Assembly (NCBI RefSeq): GCF_018614095.1
Contig: NZ_JAGGOY010000038.1
Coordinates: 18,034-82,033, forward strand
Length of the DNA: 64,000 nucleotides
Direction of reading: 5' to 3'
From: Streptomyces sp. ISL-87
GTDB lineage: Bacteria > Actinomycetota > Actinomycetes > Streptomycetales > Streptomycetaceae
Shown: in pieces, positions 9,307 through 16,190 of the stretch
Numbering within the stretch: position 1 is the first letter of the stretch
Layout of the letters: each line of letters starts with the position of its first letter
The notes under the pieces: model-generated
Databases searched by the model: none
What the model saw: the letters and a program-made list of their open reading frames with translations, nothing else
Told to the model about the DNA's origin: nothing
Position numbers and translations under genes: made by a program

Positions 9307-10464
9307 ATGACGGGGAGGCGCGTGTACCCGGCAGCATCACAGGACGCGGGGGAGTCCTCCTTCGCCCGCAACTTCGGCGGGCGGGCCGAGGGGGTGTGGT
9401 CGGCCCCGGGGCGGGTGAACTTCATCGGCGAACACACCGACTACAACGGCGGGTTCGTCCTCCCGATCGCGCTTCCACACCGGATGAGGGTCCACGCGCG
9501 GCGGCGCGACGACGGCATGCTGCACATCGCGTCCACGGCCGAACCACTGCCGGAGGTCTTCGACGTGGCCAAGCTGCGGCCCGGCGTGGGGGGCGGCTGG
9601 TCCGTGTACGCCGCCGCCATGGCCTGGGCGCTGCGCGATGCCGGACACCGCGTCGGCGGGGCGGAACTGCTCCTGGACGGTGACGTCCCCGTCGGCGCCG
9701 GACTGTCCTCCTCGGCCGCCCTCGAATGCGCGGTGGGGAAGGCGCTGTGCGGACTTTACGGAGTCGCGCTGACGGCGTTCGAGACGGCCCTGCTGGCCCA
9801 GCGGGCGGAGAACCTCTTCGTCGGCGTGCCGTGCGGCGTGATGGACCAAATGGCCTCCATGTGCTGCACACCGGGCCACGCCCTCCTCCTCGACACCCGA
9901 TCGCTCGCCTTCGCGCAGGTGCCGATGGATCTGGCAGGCGCGGGCCTGCGGCTCCTCGTCGTCGACACCCGCGCCAGGCACGCCCTGGCCGACGGCGAGT
10001 ACGCGGCACGGCGCAGGGAGTGCGAGCTGGCCGCCGTACTGATGGGCGCGGACGCGCTGCGCGACATCGAGTCCGTGGCGCAGCTGAACGTGCTGCGCGA
10101 TCCGGTGCTGCGCGCCCGGGCACGCCATGTCGTCACCGAGAACGCCCGGGTGCTGCGCACCGTGGAGCTGGTCCACGCCCACCGGCTGTGGGACACCGGC
10201 CCGCTCCTCACCGCCTCACACCTCTCGCTACGGGACGACTTCGCCGTCTCCTGCTCGGAGTTGGACCTCGCGGTGCAGGCCGCCCTGGACGCCGGCGCGC
10301 TCGGTGCGCGGATGACGGGCGGCGGATTCGGGGGCTCGGCGATCGCCCTGGTCGACGCGGATGAGGCGGAGCGGGTCTCGGCCGCGGTGCGGCGCGCGTT
10401 CGCCGAGGCGGGCCTGCGTGAGCCCCGCATCTTCGAAGCGGTCCCTTCCGCCGGGGCGGCCTGA
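9307..10464 (+). CDS. galK: Galactokinase
   Basis: A 385-residue GHMP-family kinase that phosphorylates galactose at C1 with ATP. The galactokinase signature GRVNFIGEHTDYNGG is near the N-terminus (about residues 37-51), the GHMP ATP-binding loop GAGLSSSAALE is at about 131-141, and the C-terminal motif MTGGGFGGSAIAL is present. Start ATG is three bases after the galT stop with GGTCTGAGAG upstream, so it is read from the same transcript. A stem-loop overlaps the stop codon and probably ends the operon. Together with GalT it feeds galactose-1-phosphate into UDP-sugar metabolism. Confidence 0.96.
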   Translation: MTGRRVYPAASQDAGESSFARNFGGRAEGVWSAPGRVNFIGEHTDYNGGFVLPIALPHRMRVHARRRDDGMLHIASTAEPLPEVFDVAKLRPGVGGGWSVYAAAMAWALRDAGHRVGGAELLLDGDVPVGAGLSSSAALECAVGKALCGLYGVALTAFETALLAQRAENLFVGVPCGVMDQMASMCCTPGHALLLDTRSLAFAQVPMDLAGAGLRLLVVDTRARHALADGEYAARRRECELAAVLMGADALRDIESVAQLNVLRDPVLRARARHVVTENARVLRTVELVHAHRLWDTGPLLTASHLSLRDDFAVSCSELDLAVQAALDAGALGARMTGGGFGGSAIALVDADEAERVSAAVRRAFAEAGLREPRIFEAVPSAGAA

Positions 10465-10484
10465 TCCGGCCGCCGGGCCCTTTT
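10455..10484 (+). terminator. Putative terminator after galK
   Basis: GGCGGCC (10455-10461) pairs with GGCCGCC (10468-10474) across a six-base loop. After GGGCCC comes TTTT at 10481-10484. The stem includes the end of galK and its stop codon. Confidence 0.55.
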
Positions 10485-10844
10485 GCCGTCACATCCAAGA
10501 AATGGTCAAGGCGGACGGGGCGATTCCGGACAGCTTTGCCCGGCCGCGATCCCTTTCCGGCCGTCCCGTTCAGACGGGGACCGGCCCGGTCTGGCCCCCG
10601 CCGCCTGGGAAGGCGGGACCTCTGGCACGCCCGAGAGGGCCACGGCGTCTGAGCTCTGGCGGAATATCACCTGTCGGGTCACTGGCTGACATTCACCCCG
10701 TCGGTCCGGTTCCAGCTGACTTCGCAACCCCTCCACCAAATCCGTACGCTACGGTAACTTCGCTGTCCGTAACCAGCGAAAACCTTGTGCATTCGACGGG
10801 GCGGTTTGTGCTGCCCGCGTTACGCCCACCACGGAGAATCGAAA
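10485..10844 (+). other. 360-base leader region upstream of the lst operon
   Basis: No coding sequence could be supported. The segment separates galK from the lipstatin-type operon and must carry its promoter. Candidate core elements are TACGGTAACTT and nearby AT-richer sequence at about 10745-10775. GGAG at 10833-10836 is the ribosome binding site for lstA. No operator for a pathway-specific regulator was recognised and no regulator gene is linked. Confidence 0.4.
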
Positions 10845-11906
10845 TTGAGAACGACGAACCGATACAGCCGATTAGAGGCCCTCGGAGCCCATATACCGGC
10901 GGCCACGCTGACCACCCGGGAACTGACTGGCCGGACGGACAACCTGAGCGGCGTGGATGTCGAGAGGATCACCGGAGTCGTCGAGCGCCGGGTCTGCGAT
11001 CCCGATCCCGCGGCCGGTGAGGACTCGTTCGCAATGGCCCTCTCCGCCGCCCGCGACTGCCTGGCGGCCTCCCGCTACGAGGCCGCTGACCTGGACATCG
11101 TCATCTCTGCGTCCATTACCCGCTTCAAGGACGGCGGCCGGTTCTACTTCGAGCCGTCCTTCGCCGCCTCGCTCTCCAGGGAGCTGGGCTCGCGCTCGGC
11201 CATCCACTTCGACGTCTCCAACGCCTGCGCCGGCATGCTGACCGGTGTCTACGTGCTCGACCGGATGATCCGGTCCGGCGCGGTCCGCAACGGCATGGTG
11301 GTCAGCGGCGAACAGGCGACCCGCGTCGCCGACACGGCTGCCCGCGAGCTCACCGGCTCCTACGATCCGCAGTTCGCCTCGCTCTCCGTCGGCGACTCCG
11401 CGGCCGCGGTCATTATGGACCGGTCCACGGACGAGGCCGACCGGATCCACTACATCGACCTCATGACCTGCTCGGAGTACTCGCATCTCTGCATGGGAAT
11501 GCCGAGCGACCACACCCAGGGAATCGCCCTCTACACGGACAACAAGAAGATGCACAACAAGGAACGCCTCGCCCTCTGGCCCAGCTTTCACGGAGATCTG
11601 CTGGCAAAGGCCGGCCGGGATTTCGCCTCCGAGGAATTCGACTACATCATCCAGCACCAGGTCGGCACCCGTTTCATCGAGTACGTGAACCAGATGGGAG
11701 AAGCGGCGTTCGGCACGCCGATGCCGACGTCCCTCGCGGTGGTGGAGCGGTTCGGCAACACCGCCACCACCTCCCATTTCCTGACGCTGCGCGAACACCT
11801 TGCAGCGGGCACCGCCGAGCGCGGCTCCACCTTCCTCCTGGTCCCGGCCGCCTCGGGCGTGGTGACCGGGGCCCTGTCGGCGACCATCACGAACCTGGGG
11901 GTCTGA
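10845..11906 (+). CDS. lstA: Beta-ketoacyl-ACP synthase III-like Claisen condensing enzyme (LstA-type)
   Basis: A 353-residue KASIII/OleA-superfamily thiolase. With a TTG start at 10845 (GGAG eight bases upstream) the catalytic set is Cys128 (VSNACAGM), His271 (IIQHQVGTRF) and Asn305 (ERFGNTATTS). Glu103 (FYFEPSFAAS) sits where OleA-type enzymes carry a glutamate used in non-decarboxylative condensation. By comparison with the described lipstatin operon, it should act with the next gene product to join two fatty acyl-CoA chains head to head into an alpha-branched beta-keto acid. Earlier in-frame starts exist but lack a ribosome binding site. It is the first gene of six, three bases ahead of lstB. 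The symbol rests on family plus gene order, not on a sequence comparison I could run. Confidence 0.85.
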   Translation: MRTTNRYSRLEALGAHIPAATLTTRELTGRTDNLSGVDVERITGVVERRVCDPDPAAGEDSFAMALSAARDCLAASRYEAADLDIVISASITRFKDGGRFYFEPSFAASLSRELGSRSAIHFDVSNACAGMLTGVYVLDRMIRSGAVRNGMVVSGEQATRVADTAARELTGSYDPQFASLSVGDSAAAVIMDRSTDEADRIHYIDLMTCSEYSHLCMGMPSDHTQGIALYTDNKKMHNKERLALWPSFHGDLLAKAGRDFASEEFDYIIQHQVGTRFIEYVNQMGEAAFGTPMPTSLAVVERFGNTATTSHFLTLREHLAAGTAERGSTFLLVPAASGVVTGALSATITNLGV

Positions 11907-11909
11907 GCC

Positions 11910-12824
11910 ATGGGCATGGTCATCACCGCCGCGGGCACCGCCACGCGTACAGCCGACGCTCGCGCCGACGCGGGCACCGCCACGCACATCGGCGCACCGT
12001 CCGCCGCAGGCACCGTGGCCGACGCGCCGGCGTCCACCGTCACCCTCGCCGGCCGGGCCGCGCGCGACTGCCTCTCCCAGGCGCAGCTGTCCCCCTCCGC
12101 CGTCGGCGTTCTCGTCAACGTGGGGGTCTACCGGGAGTCCAACACCTTCGAACCCGCCCTCGCCGCCATGGTCCAGAAGGAGGCCGGCATCAGCCTGGAC
12201 TACCTGGCCGACCCCGCCGCGGCCTTCTCCTTCGACCTCATGAACGGAGCCTGTGGCGTACTGAACGCCGTCCAAGTCGGCCAGGCCCTCCTCGACACCG
12301 CCGGCACCGAACGCCTGCTGATCACCGCCGCCGACGTCCACCCGGGCGGCGACGCACGCCGCGACCCGGAGTATCCGTACGCGGACCTCGCCGGCGCCCT
12401 GCTGCTGGAGCGCAGCGCCGACCCGGACGCCGGATTCGGCCCGGTGAAGCACTACACCGGGGACGGGCCCACCGACGAGGGCTACCTCGACACCGCCCGG
12501 ATGGGCAGCGACGGGCGCTCCCTGATCACCGTCCGGCGCGCCGAGGACCACGCCCGCCGGATGAGCGACCTCGCCGCCACCGCCGTCACCGACTACGCCC
12601 ACGCGTACGGCATCGACCTGGAGCGCACCCTGGTGATCGGGCCGGGGGCCTCGGCCGGCGTGCTCCCGGCCGAAGCCGGGGAGCCGCACACCGCAGCCCC
12701 CGTCCTCGGCTATCTCCGCGCCATGGCGGCCGGGCGGCCCAAGGACTGCGACCAGCTGCTCTTCGTGACCGCCGGCGCCGGCCCCAGCGCGGCCTGCGCC
12801 AGCTACCGGCCCGAGGGATGGTGA
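11910..12824 (+). CDS. lstB: Partner KASIII-like subunit (LstB-type)
   Basis: A 304-residue, short and asymmetric member of the KASIII/thiolase fold. A cysteine is kept in LMNGACGVLNAV and a glutamate in NTFEPALAA (Glu81 from the ATG at 11910). The usual catalytic His and Asn blocks of the C-terminal half are not recognisable: IGPGASAG and PHTAAPVLGYL stand in their places. This fits a heterodimer in which one subunit condenses and the other supplies the interface glutamate, as reported for the lipstatin LstA/LstB pair. The first 40 residues are Ala/Thr-rich with imperfect repeats, so the N-terminus may be extended; a Met two codons later is an alternative start. Spacing is three bases from lstA and four to lstC. 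Confidence 0.82.
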   Translation: MGMVITAAGTATRTADARADAGTATHIGAPSAAGTVADAPASTVTLAGRAARDCLSQAQLSPSAVGVLVNVGVYRESNTFEPALAAMVQKEAGISLDYLADPAAAFSFDLMNGACGVLNAVQVGQALLDTAGTERLLITAADVHPGGDARRDPEYPYADLAGALLLERSADPDAGFGPVKHYTGDGPTDEGYLDTARMGSDGRSLITVRRAEDHARRMSDLAATAVTDYAHAYGIDLERTLVIGPGASAGVLPAEAGEPHTAAPVLGYLRAMAAGRPKDCDQLLFVTAGAGPSAACASYRPEGW

Positions 12825-12828
12825 CGCC

Positions 12829-14898
12829 ATGACCGCCGCCGCCACGGCACACACGTACGCCGGCACCGTGCCCGACCCCGGCACCGCCGCGGGCCTGGCC
12901 GACTGCCTGGAGCGCAATGCCCGCGCCTTCCCCCTGAAGGCCGCCGTCATCCACCCCGACGGCCACGAGCCCGACGGAAGCCCCCGCTACCGCACCCTCA
13001 GCTACGGGCAGTTGCAGGAGACGGTCGAGGAACTCGCCCACGGGCTGGCCCGGGCCGGGATCACCCGGGGTACCAGGACGGTCCTCATGGCGCCGCCCGG
13101 CCCGGAGCTCTTCGCCCTGGTCTTCGCGCTCTTCCGGACCGGCGCCGTCCCCGTCGTCGTCGACCCCGGCATGGGCCTGCGCCGGATGCTCCACTGCTAC
13201 CGGGCCGTCGGCGCCGAGGCGTTCATCGGGCCCCCGCTCGCCCACCTCGTACGGATCCTGGGCCGTCGCACCTTCGCCGCCGTACGGATCCCGGTCACCC
13301 TCGGCAGCCGCCGCCTCGGGGGCGGGCACACCCTCGCCCGCCTGCGCTCTCTGCCGGGCCGGCGCACTGCCCCTCCCGCCGTGGGCGGCGACGACCTGCT
13401 GATGATCGGATTCACCACCGGAAGTACCGGCCCCGCCAAGGGAGTCGAGTACACCCACCGCATGGCGCTCTCGATCGCCCGCCAGATCGAAGCCGCTCAC
13501 GGCCGCACCCGCGACGACACCTCGCTGGTCACGCTGCCCTTCTACGGCATGCTCGACCTGGTCTACGGCTCCACCGTCGTCCTCGCCCCGCTGGCACCGG
13601 CCAAGGTCGCGCAGGCCGACCCCGCGCTCCTCGTCGACGCGCTGGAACGATTCGCCGTCACCACGATGTTCGCCTCGCCCGCCCTGCTGCGAAACCTCGC
13701 GGACCACCTCACCGCCCAGCACCGCCCGTTGCCCGACCTGCGGTGCGTCGTGTCCGGCGGGGCGCCCGTACCCGACTCCGTCGTCTCCTCACTGCGCGCC
13801 GTCCTCGACGAGAAGGCGCAGGTCCATGTCACGTACGGCGCCACCGAGGTCCTGCCGATCACCTCGATCGAGTCCGCCGAGATCCTGACCGAGACCTCCG
13901 CCCTCAGCGCTCGGGGAGCGGGCACCTGCGTCGGCCGGCCCGTACCGGGAACCCGCGTGCGCATCGTCCCGGCCACCGACGGCCCGCTCGCCGCCATCGG
14001 TCCCGGACTGGCCCTGCCCATCGGTCAGGTCGGCGAGATCCTCGTCGCCGGGGAGTCCGTCAGCCGCCGCTACCACGCCGCGCCGCACTCCGACGCGCTG
14101 CACAAGGTGTACGAGGCCCAGTCCGGCGACCAGTCCGGTCACGAGCCCGGCGACCAGTCCGGCGACCAGTCCGGCCACCAGTCCGGTCACGAGCCCGGCG
14201 ACGGCCCGCGCGTCTGGCACCGCACCGGAGACCTCGGCTACCTCGACGACAGCGGCCGCCTCTGGTTCTGCGGACGCGCGACCCAGCGCGTGCGCACCGC
14301 CCACCGGGACCTGCACACCGTGCGCTGCGAGGGCGTCTTCAACGCCCATCCGATGGTCCGCCGCAGCGCCCTGGTCGGCACCGGCCCGGCCGGGGCGCAG
14401 CGGCCCGTCGTCTGCGTGGAGACCGACACCCCCCTCGACGCCGCCACCTGGCAGGACCTCGCCGCCGAGCTGCGCACCCTGGCCGCCGCCCACGCCCCGA
14501 CGGCCGAACTGGAGGAGTTCCTGCGCCATCCGGCGTTCCCCGTGGACATCCGGCACAACGCCAAGATCGGCCGGGAGGAGCTCGCCCGCTGGGCCGAGCG
14601 CCGCCTCGCGCCTCCCGCGCCCCTGTGGTCCCGCGCGGGTGCGCAGCGGCTGGTCCCCCTCGCCGGCTGGGCGTACCTGCTCGGCGGCGCCGTGTGGACC
14701 GCCACGGCGGGCGCACCGGATGTTCCGCTGTTGCCCCTGCTGCGCCGGCTGTGGTGGGCCGACGCGTTCCTCAGCATCGGTGTGCACGCGGCGCAGATCC
14801 CGCTCGCCCTGCCCCGCGCCCGGGCGGCCGGCCACGGCCCCGCGGCCACTGCCGCGCTCACCATGCTCTACGGCGCGACCTGGTGGCGGAACCTGTGA
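12829..14898 (+). CDS. lstC: AMP-dependent ligase of OleC/LstC type, with C-terminal membrane-like extension
   Basis: A 689-residue ANL-superfamily adenylate-forming enzyme. The phosphate loop FTTGSTGPAKG is at about residues 194-204, and HVTYGATE and WHRTGDLGYLD (A8-type) follow. In olefin and beta-lactone pathways the homologous OleC closes a beta-hydroxy acid to a beta-lactone, so this is the best candidate for ring closure; a fatty acyl-CoA ligase role is the alternative suggested originally. Two oddities: seven 12-bp units (14119-14202) insert about 28 residues rich in Gln/Ser/Gly/Asp/His just before the A8 region, and the last roughly 95 residues contain two or three hydrophobic segments (for example LAGWAYLLGGAVWTA), an extension not expected in OleC. 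The stop overlaps lstD by four bases. Confidence 0.85.
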   Translation: MTAAATAHTYAGTVPDPGTAAGLADCLERNARAFPLKAAVIHPDGHEPDGSPRYRTLSYGQLQETVEELAHGLARAGITRGTRTVLMAPPGPELFALVFALFRTGAVPVVVDPGMGLRRMLHCYRAVGAEAFIGPPLAHLVRILGRRTFAAVRIPVTLGSRRLGGGHTLARLRSLPGRRTAPPAVGGDDLLMIGFTTGSTGPAKGVEYTHRMALSIARQIEAAHGRTRDDTSLVTLPFYGMLDLVYGSTVVLAPLAPAKVAQADPALLVDALERFAVTTMFASPALLRNLADHLTAQHRPLPDLRCVVSGGAPVPDSVVSSLRAVLDEKAQVHVTYGATEVLPITSIESAEILTETSALSARGAGTCVGRPVPGTRVRIVPATDGPLAAIGPGLALPIGQVGEILVAGESVSRRYHAAPHSDALHKVYEAQSGDQSGHEPGDQSGDQSGHQSGHEPGDGPRVWHRTGDLGYLDDSGRLWFCGRATQRVRTAHRDLHTVRCEGVFNAHPMVRRSALVGTGPAGAQRPVVCVETDTPLDAATWQDLAAELRTLAAAHAPTAELEEFLRHPAFPVDIRHNAKIGREELARWAERRLAPPAPLWSRAGAQRLVPLAGWAYLLGGAVWTATAGAPDVPLLPLLRRLWWADAFLSIGVHAAQIPLALPRARAAGHGPAATAALTMLYGATWWRNL
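14119..14202. repeat. Seven 12-bp tandem units inside lstC
   Basis: Units are CAGTCCGGCGAC, CAGTCCGGTCAC, GAGCCCGGCGAC, CAGTCCGGCGAC, CAGTCCGGCCAC, CAGTCCGGTCAC and GAGCCCGGCGAC. They are in frame and encode QSGD, QSGH and EPGD quartets in a surface loop ahead of the A8 motif. Confidence 0.95.
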
Positions 14899-16190
14899 AC
14901 GTCCTGATCACCGGCGCCACCGGGTTTCTCGGCGGCCACCTCGTCGACGCCTGCCTCCGCGAAGGCCATCAGGTCCGTGCGCTCGTACGCGCAGGCAGCG
15001 ACACCGCCCGGCTGCGATCCCTGCCCGGCGTCGAGCTCGCCGTGGCCGACCTCACGGACCAAGGCGACAAAGCTCTACGAGCCGCCACCGAGGGCTGCGA
15101 CACCGTGCTGCACAGCGCCGCCAGGGTGGTCGACCACGGCAGCCGTGCCCAGTTCCACCAGGCCAACGTCGCCGGCACCCAGCGGCTGCTGGCTGCGGCG
15201 CGCGCGGCGGGCACGGCCCGGTTCGTCTTCGTCTCCAGCCCCAGCGCCCTGATGCGCGTGCGCGAGGGCGACCGGCTCGGCATCGACGAGAGCACCCCGT
15301 ACCCGACCCGCTGGTTCAACCTCTACTGCGAGACGAAGGCGCTCGCCGAACAGTACGTACTCGCCGCGAACACCCGCGAGTTCACCACCTGCGCGCTGCG
15401 CCCGCGCGGCATCTGGGGCCCGCGCGACCACGCCGGGTTCCTGCCGCGCATGGTCGCCGCGATGCACGCGGGGAGGTTGCCCGACCTCTCGGGCGGCAAG
15501 CGCGTCCTCGTCTCGCTGTGCCACAGCGACAACGCCGTGGACGCCTGCCTGAAGGCGGCCGCCGCCCCGGCCGAACGGGTGGGCGGCCGGGCGTACTTCA
15601 TCGCGGACCGCGAGGAGACGGACCTGTGGGCCTTCCTCACCCACGTCGGCGGCCTCTTCGGCTGCGAGCCACCCGGCCCCCGCGTCCCGCTCGCGGCCGG
15701 CCGCGCGCTGGCCGGCGCGGTCGAAACCCTATGGCGGCTCCGCCCCGGCCCCACCCCGACCGGCCCGCCGCTGAGCCGCTACACGATGGCCCTCCTCACC
15801 CGCTCCACCACGTACGACACCACCGCCGCCCACCGCGACCTCGGCTACGAACCACCGCGCCGCCAGGCCGACGGTGTACGCGAACTCCGGCGCTGGGTGG
15901 AGACCATCGGCGGCATCAAAGCCTGGACCCACCCCGCCACCACCCCGCCTGCCTCAGCCGCCCCGGCCACCACGCTCGCCCCGCCTGCCTCAGCCGCCCC
16001 GGCCACCACGCTCGCCCCGCCTGCCTCAGCCGCCCCGGCCACCACGCTCGCCCCGGCCGCCACGCTCGCCCCGGCCGCCCCGGCCGCCCCGGCCACTGCG
16101 GTTGCCCCGGCCACCGCGCCGACCGCGGCTGCCCGAGCCGGCGACGTGGCCGCACCCGTCCGTACCGATCAAAGAGGCACCTCGCGATGA
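14895..16190 (+). CDS. lstD: 3-beta-hydroxysteroid dehydrogenase-like NAD(P)H reductase (LstD/OleD-type)
   Basis: A 431-residue extended short-chain dehydrogenase. The Rossmann glycine motif LITGATGFLGGH is at residues 4-15, and the catalytic Tyr-Lys pair lies in YCETK following the Ser-rich VFVSSPS strand. In the olefin/beta-lactone logic it reduces the beta-keto group of the condensed branched acid to the beta-hydroxy acid that the ligase then cyclises. The GTG start at 14895 overlaps the lstC stop. The conserved domain ends near residue 345; the remaining ~85 residues are a Pro/Ala/Thr-rich tail produced largely by three perfect 36-bp repeats. This tail is probably a dispensable flexible extension, unique to this copy as far as I can judge. 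Confidence 0.86.
   Translation: MNVLITGATGFLGGHLVDACLREGHQVRALVRAGSDTARLRSLPGVELAVADLTDQGDKALRAATEGCDTVLHSAARVVDHGSRAQFHQANVAGTQRLLAAARAAGTARFVFVSSPSALMRVREGDRLGIDESTPYPTRWFNLYCETKALAEQYVLAANTREFTTCALRPRGIWGPRDHAGFLPRMVAAMHAGRLPDLSGGKRVLVSLCHSDNAVDACLKAAAAPAERVGGRAYFIADREETDLWAFLTHVGGLFGCEPPGPRVPLAAGRALAGAVETLWRLRPGPTPTGPPLSRYTMALLTRSTTYDTTAAHRDLGYEPPRRQADGVRELRRWVETIGGIKAWTHPATTPPASAAPATTLAPPASAAPATTLAPPASAAPATTLAPAATLAPAAPAAPATAVAPATAPTAAARAGDVAAPVRTDQRGTSR
15945..16052. repeat. Three perfect 36-bp tandem repeats in the 3' part of lstD
   Basis: Units run 15945-15980, 15981-16016 and 16017-16052, each beginning CCGCCTGCCTCAGCC and ending ACGCTCGCC, followed by shorter partial copies to about 16100. 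They are in frame and encode a 12-residue Pro/Ala/Ser/Thr/Leu unit. Contiguous copies with no spacers exclude a CRISPR array. Confidence 0.96.

Noticed and set aside
13743..14894. Long frame-shifted extension upstream of lstD and lstE
   Set aside because: Arg/Pro-rich shadow of lstC. The real lstD and lstE starts are GTG 14895 and ATG 16187, at 4-base overlaps.
15945..16052. 36-bp direct repeats resembling a CRISPR array
   Set aside because: Units are contiguous with no spacers and encode a protein tail in frame.
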